Positions 26,012 to 36,217 of a stretch of 64,000 nucleotides of DNA are shown piece by piece. A program made the position numbers and the translations under genes. Under the pieces are notes generated by a model. The model was not told the DNA's origin and ran no database searches. It was given only the letters and a program-made list of their open reading frames with translations. The stretch lies in NCBI GenBank assembly GCA_047602055.1, contig JASGIG010000001.1:4836001-4900000 (forward strand). Direction: 5' to 3'. The stretch is from JAODBQ01 sp047602055. GTDB taxonomy: Bacteria; Actinomycetota; Acidimicrobiia; Acidimicrobiales; Ilumatobacteraceae. The first letter of the stretch is position 1. Every line of letters starts with the position of its first letter.

Positions 26012-27286
26012 ATGGTAAAATCTATCACGCTGCTTTTAATATGTTTTCTTTCAGCGGCCGGAATAGTATCCGGGCAGCAGACTGACACGCTGCAACTGGA
26101 TCTTCCTCATGCCGAAAAGCTATTCCTCGATTCAAACCTGCTGCTATTGGCACAGCGATACAATATTACAGCCAACGAAGCGCTGGTTTTGCAGGCCCGG
26201 CTCTGGCCCAATCCCAATTTCGCCATCGGGCATACCCTGTATTCCGGTCAGCTTCGCCAGTTTTTCCCTACCGGTAACAATGACGAAACGACTTTGAATC
26301 TGAATCAGCTCATCCTGCTGGCCGGAAAACGAAACAAACAGATCAAGCTGTCCCAGGCCAATGTGCAGCTGACGCAGTATCAATTTCTGGATCTCCTGCG
26401 CACGTTGAAATACACGCTTCGTTCCGACTTCTTCAACATCTATTATATGCAGCAGTCAGCGCAGGCTTACGACAAGGAAATCCGGGCTCTCCAACATGTG
26501 GTGGAAAGCTACTCCTCGGCTCATGACAAAGGCTATATTTCCGGCAAAGATCTTATCAGGATTCGCGCCCAGCTGTATAGCTTCATCAGCGAATACAATG
26601 ATCTCCTCAATCAGATCAATGACACGGAAAGCGAGCTGCGTTTGGTGCTGCAGATAAAGCCATCATTCTTTATCCAGCCAAAGCCCGACATACCAGCTAT
26701 CGAGACCCTGGATCCCGGCCGTTATGCACTGCCCGTCCTGATCGATTCGGCGTATAAAAACCGGACCGATCTCAATGTGGCGCGAACCAATACCGAAATC
26801 AACCGGCTCAATTATAACTATCAGAAAGCCCTTGCAGTACCAGACCTGACGGTTTCCGCCAACTATGACGAGGCCGGAAGTTTTCTCAATGGATTTTATG
26901 GCATTGGCGCCTCCATCGATCTGCCCTTCTTCAACCGGAATCAGGGAAATATCAAATCGGCAAAAGCAACGATCGCCAATGCGCAAGCAACCCAGCATTT
27001 TACGGAAGCCACAGTATCGGAGAATGTGGCAAGATCCCTTCAGAAAGCCTATGCGCAGCAAAAACTTTACAAAGAGATAGACCCGGCTTTTTCCGGAGAT
27101 TTCGAACGCCTGGCCAACGAAGTTCTCCTCCAATATGAGCATCGGAATATAAGCCTGCTGGACTTCCTGGATTTCTATGATTCATACAAACAAAATATCA
27201 TCCAGGTCAACACGATAAAATACAATCGGGTACAAAGCTTCGAAGATCTCAATTACTATACAGCCACTAACTTCTTTAACGAATAA
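26012..27286 (+). CDS. TolC-family outer-membrane channel of a metal efflux system (CzcC/CusC-like)
   Basis: 424 residues with a signal peptide (SITLLLICFLSAAGIVSGQQ). The protein has the duplicated helix-strand layout of TolC/OEP proteins: repeats LQARLWPNPNFAIGHTLYS and NLNQLILLAGKRNKQIKLSQANVQL in the first half, and NRTDLNVARTNTEINRLNYNYQKALAVPDLTVSANYD and NRNQGNIKSAKATIANAQA in the second. It forms the trimeric exit duct that joins the adaptor and the RND pump. The adaptor gene starts 4 bases after the stop. The start codon lies only 10 bases from the operator array, with no visible ribosome site. Confidence 0.93.
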   Translation: MVKSITLLLICFLSAAGIVSGQQTDTLQLDLPHAEKLFLDSNLLLLAQRYNITANEALVLQARLWPNPNFAIGHTLYSGQLRQFFPTGNNDETTLNLNQLILLAGKRNKQIKLSQANVQLTQYQFLDLLRTLKYTLRSDFFNIYYMQQSAQAYDKEIRALQHVVESYSSAHDKGYISGKDLIRIRAQLYSFISEYNDLLNQINDTESELRLVLQIKPSFFIQPKPDIPAIETLDPGRYALPVLIDSAYKNRTDLNVARTNTEINRLNYNYQKALAVPDLTVSANYDEAGSFLNGFYGIGASIDLPFFNRNQGNIKSAKATIANAQATQHFTEATVSENVARSLQKAYAQQKLYKEIDPAFSGDFERLANEVLLQYEHRNISLLDFLDFYDSYKQNIIQVNTIKYNRVQSFEDLNYYTATNFFNE

Positions 27287-27290
27287 TTCA

Positions 27291-28376
27291 ATGCATATGC
27301 GCTATTTCCCTCTCCTTTCTTTCCTCATCGCCTTTGCTGCCTGCCAGGAGCACAACGAGAGCGTGGTCGTCGACCGCGCGCCCTACATCATCCCGGACAC
27401 CCTGCTAAAAACTATCACGATGGATACAGTGCGGGACGGTGAGCTTATCAACGCCATTACGCTCACGGGCCAGGTCGATTTCAATCAGGACAAGCAGGTG
27501 ACACTTTTTCCCCTTGTAAGCGGAAATGTTGAAGATGTCAAAGTCCAGCTGGGAGACTATGTGACCGCCGGCCAGCCGCTAGCCATTATCCGCAGCAGCG
27601 AAATGGCAGGTTACAGCAATAATCTTGTGCAGGCAGAAACCAGTCTCACCGCGGCAAAAAAACAGCTGGACGCCGCTCAGGACCTCTTTAAAAGCGGTCT
27701 TTCCTCCAGCCTGGATCTCACCACGGCACAGACCAACTATGATCAGGCAGCTGCACAGCTGGAAATGGTTCGCCGTGTGCTGAAGATCAATGGCAATAAC
27801 ACGCAGGGATCGTATGAAGTAAAGGCGCCCATCAATGGATTTCTCGTACAGAAGACCGTTACCAATGCCCAGGCTATCCGCACCGATAACGGCAATCCCA
27901 TGTTTGTCATATCCGATCTGAAAAATGTATGGATCTGGGCCAATGTCTACGAATCCAATATAGATAAAATCTCGATGGGTGATATTGTAGACGTCAGAAC
28001 ACTGACCTACCCGGACCGGGTCTTTCATGGAAAAGTAGACAAGATCATGCATGTGCTGGACCCCAACAGCCGGGTAACCAAGGTTCGCATTGTCATTGAC
28101 AATACGGATTATGCCTTGCGCCCCCTGATGTTTGCCAGTGTGACCGTATCCAATACAAAACATCAGCAGGCCCTGTATGTACCGAAAACGGCGCTCATCT
28201 TCGATAACAGCAGATACTATGTGCTTGTTTACCATGGAGCAGGCAAAGCTGACATTACGCCTGTAGAAACGACGGGAAGCTTTGGCGATAAAGTGTATAT
28301 CAAATCAGGTGTGACCACCGGAGAACAGGTAATCACCAAAGACGCCATGCAGATCTACGACCAGCTGAACAATTAA
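27291..28376 (+). CDS. RND efflux periplasmic adaptor lipoprotein (CzcB/CusB-like)
   Basis: 361 residues with lipobox AFAAC (Cys18). It shows the HlyD/MFP fold: a lipoyl-like half (VDFNQDKQVTLFPLVSGNVEDVKVQLGDYVTAGQPL), an alpha-hairpin (SLTAAKKQLDAAQDLFKSGLSSSLDLTTAQTNYDQAAAQLEMV), the second lipoyl half (YEVKAPINGFLVQKTVTNAQAI) and beta-barrel/membrane-proximal parts (VWIWANVYESNIDKISMGDIVDV). It links the inner-membrane pump to the outer-membrane channel. I see no Met-rich N-terminal metal site as in CusB, which agrees with divalent-cation rather than copper/silver transport, though this is weak evidence. It lies 4 bases after the channel gene and 11 before the pump gene. Confidence 0.93.
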   Translation: MHMRYFPLLSFLIAFAACQEHNESVVVDRAPYIIPDTLLKTITMDTVRDGELINAITLTGQVDFNQDKQVTLFPLVSGNVEDVKVQLGDYVTAGQPLAIIRSSEMAGYSNNLVQAETSLTAAKKQLDAAQDLFKSGLSSSLDLTTAQTNYDQAAAQLEMVRRVLKINGNNTQGSYEVKAPINGFLVQKTVTNAQAIRTDNGNPMFVISDLKNVWIWANVYESNIDKISMGDIVDVRTLTYPDRVFHGKVDKIMHVLDPNSRVTKVRIVIDNTDYALRPLMFASVTVSNTKHQQALYVPKTALIFDNSRYYVLVYHGAGKADITPVETTGSFGDKVYIKSGVTTGEQVITKDAMQIYDQLNN

Positions 28377-28387
28377 AATCCCCACCC

Positions 28388-31300
28388 ATGACCAAATTCC
28401 TGAGAAGCATCATCGGATTCTCCTTAAAAAATAAATATTTCATTTTATTTGCCACGTCGCTGCTGATCGTAAGTGGCATCATCACGTTCATCAACATGCC
28501 TATCGAGGCATTTCCGGACGTAACCAACACCGAAATCGACATTATCACGCAATGGCCGGGTAGAAGTGCTGAAGAAGTCGAGAAATTCATCAGCATTCCC
28601 ATCGAGATTGCCATGAATCCCGTTCAGAAAAAGATCAGCCTTCGGTCTACCAGCATATTCGGTCTTTCCTTCATCAAGATCATATTCGACGACGATGTCA
28701 AGGATGCCCAGGCGAGACAGCAGGTGATGAACCTGCTGCCCAATGCGAGCCTGCCGCCTAACGTCCAGCCAGCCGTGCAGCCTCCTACGGGGCCTACCGG
28801 TGAGATATACCGATACACCATACAATCGACTTTCCGGGATGTCCGGGAGCTGAAAACCATGCAGGATTGGGTAATCGACCGTGCGCTGCGTAGTGTCGAA
28901 GGCGTGGGAGACATCAATTCCTTTGGAGGAAAGACAAAGACCTATGAGATCAAGGTCGATCCGGGCAAGCTGACCAATCTGGGACTTACGCCACTGGATG
29001 TGTTTACCGCCATACAGAATACCAACATCAATGTAGGCGGGGACATGATATTCAAAAACGATCAGGCATTCGTGGTCCGCGGTATAGGCTTGCTGAATGA
29101 TGTAGAAGAAATTAAAAACATCATCATTCAAAATAACAATCGGCGTGCCGCTGCTGGTTAAAGACGTGGCAACTGTCGAGATTTCCAATGTACCCCGGCT
29201 CGGCTGGGTCACCCGTGCTGACGGGACCAATCCCGCTGACGGACCCCGCAAAGTTTCCAAACAGGACGATGTCGTCGAGGCCATTATCGTCATGCGCAAG
29301 GGCGAGAACCCTTCAGAAGTGGTAAAAGGTATTAAAGACAAGATCAGATATCTCAACCAATACGTACTACCAGCTGATACAAAGATCATCCCTTATTACG
29401 ACCGGTACGACCTCATTTCATATGCCACGCATACCGTTCTGCACAACCTCATAGAAGGTGTATTGCTTGTGGTCGTGCTCATCAGCCTGTTTCTTTTCGA
29501 TTGGCGCGCCACTGCCATCGTCGCTATTATCATTCCGATCTCCCTACTCTTTGCATTCATTTGTCTTCATCTTATGGGGATGTCAGCCAATCTCCTGTCG
29601 CTGGGCGCCGTCGATTTCGGCATCATCCTGGATGGCACGATTGTCATGGTGGAAGGGATTTTTGTGATCCTGGATCATCGGGCAAAAGAGCTCGGGATGC
29701 CGAGGTTTAATAAAGCCTCCAAGCTGGGTTTGATCAAGAAAAGCGCTGCTGAAATTGGGAAACGCCCCTTCTATCTCAATATTATTATCATTACTGCCCT
29801 TCTCCCCATATTTGCATTCCAGAAAGTAGAAGGGAAGATGTTCTCCCCCCTCGCCTATACCTTAAGCTTTGCGTTGCTGGGATCGCTTATCACGACGCTG
29901 ACACTTGTGCCGGTGCTTATCAGCCTCCTGATGCGCAAAAACATCCGGGAGAAGCACAACCCGATCATCGAGCCGATCATGAAATTTATGCAGCGGGGTT
30001 TCGAGGCTTCATGGAAAGTCCGGAAGATTGTCGTTCCTCTTTCTTTGGTCGTCATGGTGCTGGGCATATGGACCTTCAAATACCTGGGATCCGAGTTTCT
30101 GCCCGAGCTCAATGAAGGCAGTATCTGGCTTCGCATTCAGCTAAACTACAGCACCAATCTTACCAAATCCGTAGAAGTCTGCAAGCAGGCCAGGGACATC
30201 ATTATGAGTTTCCCGCAAGTACAATACTGTGTATCCCAAACCGGCCGTCCGGATGACGGTACCGATGTTACGGGCTATTACAACAACGAGTTCGACATCC
30301 TTATGTTTCCCGAAGGCACCTGGATGCCGGATATCAGCAAGGAAGAGCTGATCGACCGGATGAATAAAGCGCTTTCGGTGATTCCCGGCGCATCGCTTAA
30401 CTTTTCGCAGCCGATTATGGATAATGTCGAAGAGGCCGTCTCCGGGGTAAAAGGAAGTATTTGTCTGAAGATATACGGGGATTCGCTGAACTATATGGAG
30501 GGGCAATTGAACCAGTGTTATAACGTCCTGAAAAACGTACGGGGAATTGCCGATCTTGGTGTCATTCACAACATCGGACAGCCTGAGCTGGATATAGATC
30601 TGAATCAAAGTAAGATGGCCTTGTATGGCGTTGCTACCAATCAGGCCAATGCTGTTATCAGTATGGCCATCGGCGGATTGGGAGCAGGTGGCGTGCCTGC
30701 CAGTCAGCTGTATGAAGGCATCAAGATCTTCGATATCCGCGTCCGCCTTCCGGAAGAATTCCGGAAGACACCCGAACAGATTGGGGAGCTGCTGGTTCCC
30801 ACGATGAATGGGGGAAAAGTACCTATCAAAGAAATTGCCGACATCCGCGAAAGGACCGGGGCCTGTCTCATCTTCCGGGATGACAACCGGCGATATGCAG
30901 CGCTAAAATTCTCCGTCCGGGGGCGGGATATGGGAAGCACGATTGCCGAAGCTCAGCAGAAGATTGACCAGCAGGTTCATCTCAACCGGGGCTATTCCAT
31001 GCAATTTCAGGGAGATTTCGAAAACCAGCGCCGTGCACAGAAGCGTCTTGCCCAGGTGGTTCCCATCAGCCTGATTTTGATATTTCTGCTATTGCTTAGC
31101 ATGTTCGGCAATTTCAAAGATGCATTGCTCGTGTTCATCAATGTCCCTTTTGCAATAGTCGGGGGTATCCTTGCGCTTTATGTGACCGGTACAGACTTCA
31201 GCATTGCCGCAGGTATAGGATTTATTGCCCTGTTTGGTATCTGTATCCAGGACGGCATCATCCTCATCACCATGTTTAAGGAAAATCTTGCCCATGTCGG

Positions 31301-31592
31301 GAGACCCCAGACATCCGTCGCTGACGTATCTGCCGGGCAAATCGGCAGGATGTCGCTTCATGACAGCATACGGCTGGGCGTTCAGGCGCGTATTCGTCCG
31401 GTCATGATGACGGCGCTCATGGCGGCTATTGGGCTTCTCCCCGCAGCCCTTTCTCATGGGATCGGATCGGAAAGCTCGAGGCCGCTTGCTCGTGTTGTTA
31501 TCGGTGGCATTCTCAGCGCGATGATGTTCTCTTTATGGGTGTTTCCGCTGATCTTCGGCTGGGCCTACAGGAACTTCCATAAGAAAAGATGA
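28388..31592 (+). pseudogene. CzcA/CusA-family heavy-metal RND pump, one-base frameshift
   Basis: The gene is in two frames, 28388-29161 and 29145-31592. One extra C at about 29141 breaks the expected Q-N-N-N-G-V-P-L-L-V-K reading. With that base removed the product is ~1067 residues, normal for the HME-RND family. Seen parts: TM1 (NKYFILFATSLLIVSGIITF), porter domains, and a TM4 motif DFGIILDGTIVMVEG (restored residues ~410-424). That motif is close to the DFG…DGA…VEN pattern of Co/Zn/Cd/Ni pumps rather than the pattern of Cu/Ag pumps. The C-terminal TM block contains FGICIQDGIIL and ARIRPVMMTALMAAIGLLPAA. Either the pump is inactive in this strain or the base is an error. Confidence 0.88.
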
Positions 31593-31660
31593 CGCTGACC
31601 TATGGAAAAACCGAGCCGATCGCTTCGTGACAAACAGCCATGAATGACTACATTTAGGAT

Positions 31661-32320
31661 ATGGACGAAAGGGCGACAGAAAGCAGGAATGCTATAGCAT
31701 CCTATGCACTGGTATTGATCGTACTGGCCATCGTGGTGATTACCGCATGGCGGGTATACCGGTATAATAACATGAAAGATCTCCCCTATTTCGTGGCCGG
31801 CAGTCCGTCCCCTTCTGAACGTGTTGTGCAATTTTCCGTGCCGGCCTTTTCCTTCGTCAATCAGGATGGCAGCCCCCTGAATGACTCCTTTGTACGGGGG
31901 AAGATCTGGGTCGCCCACTATTTCTTTTTGGCTTGTCCGTCGATATGTGCCAAGATGATCACCGGTCTGCAAATGGTTCAATCGATCTATAAGGCAGACG
32001 ATGATGTAAAGCTCGTCTCGCTCACTGTAGATCCAGCTGAAGACAGCGTTGCCGCCCTGAAACATTATGCCGTAAGAAGAGAGGCGAATCCCAGACAATG
32101 GCAATTTGGCACCGGAGAAAAGAAAGCGCTTTATGCATTTGCCAGGGAGGGACTGGGTATTGCAGCAGCCGATGGAGACGGTGGGCCCAGGGACTTCATC
32201 CATAGCGATACGCTGGTGCTGATCGACAGAAACTGTCACATTAGAGGATACTATGATGGCACTAGTCCGGCGGCTATATCGCATTTAATCAAGGATATTC
32301 GAACACTCGAAAAGAATTGA
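31661..32320 (+). CDS. SCO1/SenC-family copper chaperone-like protein
   Basis: 219 residues with one N-terminal TM anchor (YALVLIVLAIVVITAW, about 15-30) and a periplasmic thioredoxin-like domain. The metal site is CPSIC (Cys92 and Cys96, CxxxC) in FFLACPSICAKM, and the distal His is in DFIHSDTLVLID. SCO proteins deliver copper to the CuA site of cytochrome oxidase or act as thiol reductases. Here the gene follows the RND pump by 68 bases and may be co-transcribed with the metal-response operon. Whether it serves respiration or metal stress cannot be told from the sequence. Confidence 0.88.
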   Translation: MDERATESRNAIASYALVLIVLAIVVITAWRVYRYNNMKDLPYFVAGSPSPSERVVQFSVPAFSFVNQDGSPLNDSFVRGKIWVAHYFFLACPSICAKMITGLQMVQSIYKADDDVKLVSLTVDPAEDSVAALKHYAVRREANPRQWQFGTGEKKALYAFAREGLGIAAADGDGGPRDFIHSDTLVLIDRNCHIRGYYDGTSPAAISHLIKDIRTLEKN

Positions 32321-32628
32321 GCAGCATTGACTCCATCTTTTACATCTGACGAATATTTCCTATGAGTTAATCGTTCCCTTTATTATCGAAATCGATTAAA
32401 AGTACAATTCATGGTTCGATCTATCCCTTGCCGGGTCCAATAATTGCAGTAAATTGATAAAGATCATATCCGTCCATGACGGGAGTTTTGTCTACGATTG
32501 CCGCCCATCGATAATTTTGATACAGCATTAGCTGACACGTCCTTTAAGCCGTCCCCCTTCTAAAAACGTGCCGATAAAAAACAATAAGGCAACATTAGAT
32601 TTTGTTGGATGTAATTAAATTGCATAGA
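32321..32628. other. Promoter region of the ackA-xfp-atp operon
   Basis: 308 bases without a gene. The region contains the FNR-like site at 32454-32467 and, just upstream of the ATG, a Bacteroidota-type promoter candidate (TTTTG at ~32600 and TAATTAAATTG at ~32611). No terminator for the preceding gene stands out. Confidence 0.45.
32454..32467 (+). promoter_or_regulatory. FNR/Crp-type inverted repeat upstream of ackA
   Basis: TTGATAAAGATCAT matches nine of the ten specified bases of TTGAT-N4-ATCAA. It lies 162 bases before the ackA start, within the only long gap upstream of the eleven-gene operon. It suggests oxygen- or redox-dependent control by a Crp/FNR-family regulator. One site of this length can occur by chance. 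Confidence 0.4.
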
Positions 32629-33852
32629 ATGGATAAAGATGCAAAGAACAATATACTGGTATTGAATGCTGGTTCTTCAAGCATCAAATTCGCCGTCTAT
32701 ACGTGGACGGAAGAGATCGTCGAAAAAATTTCCGGAAGCGTCAAGAATATAGGATACGAAAATGTTGTTCTCTCCATCCACCGAAATGACAAGGAAGAAG
32801 ATCATCCCTTGCATGCCCCGGATTTTGCGGGCGCCATCAAAGGGCTAATGGAGTGGTTGGAAAATGAACATATCCTGCAGGAAGTACAGGCCGTCGGACA
32901 CCGGATTGTACATGGCTTACATCATAGTGAGCCGGCGTTGATCACGGACACTTTACTATCGGAATTGCAAAGCATCAGTCATTACGACCCCGATCATATG
33001 CCGGTGGAATTGGATATCATCCGGCAAATCAGTAAAGCCTATCCGGACCTGCTGCAATATGCCTGTTTCGACACCTCCTTTCATACAACGTTGCCCGCTG
33101 TTGCGAAGACCTATGCCATCCCATCCGCCTACTTCGGGGAAGGCATTCAACGATATGGATTTCATGGCTTGTCCTACGCGTATTTAATGGAACAATTGTC
33201 CGGAATAAATCCGGAGGCGGCAAAAGGAAAGGTGATACTCGCGCATTTAGGAAACGGAGCAAGCCTTGCGGCCGTGGAGCATGGACAATGCCAGGACACC
33301 AGTATGGGATTTACGCCGGCGGCGGGAATTCCGATGAGCACCCGTAGCGGGGATCTGGATCCGGGCATCGCCTGGTATATGATGCAAAAAGGCATCGACG
33401 CGAAGAAATTCAACCAGATCATCAATCACGAGTCGGGGCTGCTGGGCATCTCAGGCATCAGTGGAAATATGCAGGAGCTGCTGCAAAAAAAGGAGACAAA
33501 CGAAAAGGCGGCATTGGCAGTAGACATATTTTGCTACCAGATCCGGAAATTTATAGGCGCCTATATGGCTGTGCTGGGAGGATTGGATGCGCTGGTTTTT
33601 TCAGGAGGGATCGGTGAAAATTCCGCAGCGATAAGAGCGGCCATTGGCAGCGGTTTGGGGTATGCGGGAATCTTTGTCGACGAAGTAAGAAACGTCCATC
33701 ATGAAACAATTATATCGGGCGAAAGCAGTAAAGTGAGCATTTATGTCATTCCTACGAATGAAGAAAAAATGATCGCCACGGCCGTCGCCGGCATGTTGAA
33801 AAACAAAGTTATTCCCGAAAAAACCAATGCGCATGAACGTCCAGGAACTTAG
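32629..33852 (+). CDS. ackA: Acetate kinase
   Basis: 407 residues from ATG 32629; an earlier TTG at 32602 would add nine residues before the conserved NILVLNAGSSSIKFAVY and is not needed. Further ASKHA kinase motifs: GHRIVHG, CFDTSFHTTLP, RYGFHGLSYAYL, ILAHLGNGASLAAVEHG (phosphate 1 loop), DTSMGFTPAAGIPMSTRSGDLDPG, and the ATP-binding LVFSGGIGENSAAIR near the end. It interconverts acetyl phosphate plus ADP with acetate plus ATP in the cytoplasm. It is the first gene of the operon and overlaps the phosphoketolase gene that supplies its substrate, so the net role is substrate-level ATP production. Confidence 0.96.
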   Translation: MDKDAKNNILVLNAGSSSIKFAVYTWTEEIVEKISGSVKNIGYENVVLSIHRNDKEEDHPLHAPDFAGAIKGLMEWLENEHILQEVQAVGHRIVHGLHHSEPALITDTLLSELQSISHYDPDHMPVELDIIRQISKAYPDLLQYACFDTSFHTTLPAVAKTYAIPSAYFGEGIQRYGFHGLSYAYLMEQLSGINPEAAKGKVILAHLGNGASLAAVEHGQCQDTSMGFTPAAGIPMSTRSGDLDPGIAWYMMQKGIDAKKFNQIINHESGLLGISGISGNMQELLQKKETNEKAALAVDIFCYQIRKFIGAYMAVLGGLDALVFSGGIGENSAAIRAAIGSGLGYAGIFVDEVRNVHHETIISGESSKVSIYVIPTNEEKMIATAVAGMLKNKVIPEKTNAHERPGT

Positions 33853-36217
33853 CACCCGCGAAGAGTCTATCACGCAAGAGCTTCTAGCAAACATGAACGC
33901 CTATTGGAGGGCGGCCAATTATCTTGCTGTCGGCCAAATCTATTTACAGGACAATCCATTGATGCGCGAGCCCTTGAAGCTCGAGCATATCAAGAAGATG
34001 TTGTTGGGCCATTGGGGCACGACGCCCGGACAAAACTTTATCTATGTCCATCTAAACAGGATCATCCGGCAATATGATCTGGACATGGTATATGTTTCCG
34101 GCCCCGGTCATGGAGGTCCTGCGCTTGTCGGCAACACCTATCTGGAGGGCACCTACAGCGAAATCTATCCGGAAATAACACAGGATGAAGCCGGGCTGAA
34201 GAAATTATTCAAACAATTTTCATTTCCCGGAGGCATCCCGAGTCATGTCTCGCCGGAATGTCCGGGATCCATGCATGAAGGTGGAGAATTGGGCTATTCA
34301 TTGAGCCATTCATTTGGCGCCGTATTCGACAATCCGAACCTGGTCGTTGCCTGCGTCGTTGGAGACGGCGAAGCCGAGACCGGTCCACTGGCGACGGCCT
34401 GGCATTCTAATAAATTCCTGCACCCTGTCAACGACGGCGTGGTACTGCCGATCCTTCATCTCAATGGATATAAGATCGCGAATCCGACTGTGCTGGCGAG
34501 AATAGGCAGAGACGAGCTGGAACAGCTGATGCAGGGATATGGCTGGAAGCCTTACTGGATCGAAGGCGATGAGCCCATGAAAATGCATCAAGCAATGGCG
34601 GCGCTGCTGGATCAAGTGGTGAAGGAGATCCGGGCGATTAAAAAAGCAGCCGCGGACGGTGATGTGACCAGACCGCGCTGGCCGATGATCATATTAAAGA
34701 CACCGAAAGGGTGGACAGGTCCCAAAACCGTGAATGGATTACCAGTAGAAAACAGCTTTCGGGCGCATCAGGTGCCTCTCTCCGATCCGGCGGAAAACCC
34801 CGAACATCTGCAACAGCTGGAAGCCTGGCTGAGGAGCTATCGGCCCGAAGAATTGTTTGACGGGGAGGGAAAATTATTGCCGCAGCTGAAAGCGCTGGTC
34901 CCGGGTGGAAATCGCCGGATGGGAGCGAATCCCCATGCCAATGGCGGAGAAGACGTCAAGGATCTCTGTATGCCGGACTTCCGGGATTTTGCCCTTGCCG
35001 TCGCCAACCGCAGCGAGCAGGGTCCGGGAGATACCCTGGTGCTCGGGAAATTTATCCGGGATGTCATCCGGATGAATCTCAGCGGGAAGAATTTCAGGGT
35101 ATTTGGCCCTGACGAAACCTTAAGCAACAAGCTCAACGCCGTCTTTGAAGCCACAGCCCGCCAGTGGGAAGGAGAAACCCTCGACACAGACGAATTCCTG
35201 AGCCGGGAAGGCAGGGTCATGGAGATGCTAAGCGAACACCAATGCGAAGGCTGGCTGGAGGGATATATCCTTACCGGAAGACATGGATTGTTCAATTGCT
35301 ATGAAGCATTTATCCATATCATCGACAGCATGTTCAACCAGCATGCAAAATGGCTCAAGATAACTGCCGAATTGCATTGGCGAAAGAAACTGCCGTCGCT
35401 GAATATTCTTTTGGCCTCTCATGTATGGAGACAGGATCACAATGGCTTTACCCACCAGGATCCAGGCTTTATCGATCATGTCGTCAACAAGAAGGCTTCC
35501 GTGGTGCGGGTATATCTGCCGCCCGATGCCAATTGTCTGTTATCTGTCATGGATCATTGTCTGCGCAGCAGACATTATGTGAATGTTGTCGTGGCAGGTA
35601 AACATCCTTCTCCTCAATGGCTGACTATGGAAGAGGCTGTCGTGCATTGCACCAAGGGAATAGGAATCTGGGAATGGGCGAGTAACGATGAAGGCGCTTC
35701 ACCCGATGTCGTCATGGCTTGCGCGGGAGACGTGCCCACACTGGAGACCCTGGCTGCCGTGTCGATCCTGAGAAAGGCGCTGCCTGAGCTGAAGGTCCGG
35801 GTAGTGAATATCGTCGATCTGATGAAACTACAGCCTGAGTCGGAACATCCGCATGGGTTGTCCGATGCAGATTTCGACAGCTTATTTACCAGGAACAAAC
35901 CGGTCATCTTCGCATTTCATGCTTATCCCTGGCTGATCCATCGTCTGACCTACCGGCGCACCAACCACTCCAATATTCATGTGCGCGGGTATAAAGAAGA
36001 GGGAACCATTACCACGCCTTTCGATATGACCGTCCTGAACCAGCTGGACCGCTTCGATCTCGTGCAGGATGTCATAGACAGGCTGCCACAGCTGGGCGAC
36101 AAGGGCGCGTATCTGAAAGAGTCGATGAAGAACAAATTGATCGAACACAAACACTATATCCGTCAAAACGGAATCGATATGCCCGAGGTGAAAAACTGGA
36201 AATGGGATGTCCAATGA
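33827..36217 (+). CDS. xfp: Phosphoketolase (xylulose-5-P/fructose-6-P)
   Basis: 796 residues, normal length for the family. Seen motifs: GHWGTTPGQNFIYVHLNR, YVSGPGHGGPALVGNTYLEG, the family signature GGIPSHVSPECPGSMHEGGELGYSLSHSFG, thiamine-diphosphate binding GDGEAETGPLATAWHSNKF, and later SNDEGASPDVVMACAGDVPTLE and FHAYPWLIHRLTYRR. It cleaves xylulose-5-phosphate or fructose-6-phosphate with phosphate to acetyl phosphate plus a triose or tetrose phosphate. The ATG at 33827 (alternative 33833) lies inside the 3' end of ackA, 20-26 bases of overlap, and its own 3' end overlaps atpD by 11 bases. The two enzymes form a short ATP-generating branch. Confidence 0.96.
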   Translation: MRMNVQELSTREESITQELLANMNAYWRAANYLAVGQIYLQDNPLMREPLKLEHIKKMLLGHWGTTPGQNFIYVHLNRIIRQYDLDMVYVSGPGHGGPALVGNTYLEGTYSEIYPEITQDEAGLKKLFKQFSFPGGIPSHVSPECPGSMHEGGELGYSLSHSFGAVFDNPNLVVACVVGDGEAETGPLATAWHSNKFLHPVNDGVVLPILHLNGYKIANPTVLARIGRDELEQLMQGYGWKPYWIEGDEPMKMHQAMAALLDQVVKEIRAIKKAAADGDVTRPRWPMIILKTPKGWTGPKTVNGLPVENSFRAHQVPLSDPAENPEHLQQLEAWLRSYRPEELFDGEGKLLPQLKALVPGGNRRMGANPHANGGEDVKDLCMPDFRDFALAVANRSEQGPGDTLVLGKFIRDVIRMNLSGKNFRVFGPDETLSNKLNAVFEATARQWEGETLDTDEFLSREGRVMEMLSEHQCEGWLEGYILTGRHGLFNCYEAFIHIIDSMFNQHAKWLKITAELHWRKKLPSLNILLASHVWRQDHNGFTHQDPGFIDHVVNKKASVVRVYLPPDANCLLSVMDHCLRSRHYVNVVVAGKHPSPQWLTMEEAVVHCTKGIGIWEWASNDEGASPDVVMACAGDVPTLETLAAVSILRKALPELKVRVVNIVDLMKLQPESEHPHGLSDADFDSLFTRNKPVIFAFHAYPWLIHRLTYRRTNHSNIHVRGYKEEGTITTPFDMTVLNQLDRFDLVQDVIDRLPQLGDKGAYLKESMKNKLIEHKHYIRQNGIDMPEVKNWKWDVQ

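Noticed and set aside
28445..29389. A 314-codon minus-strand open frame
   Set aside because: Antisense shadow of the RND pump gene.
28388..31592. Two separate RND half-pumps
   Set aside because: The two frames join seamlessly when one base is removed, and total length and domain order match a single HME-RND protein.
31565..32284. A 239-codon minus-strand open frame
   Set aside because: Antisense to the SCO1-like gene, which has the CxxxC site and matching length.
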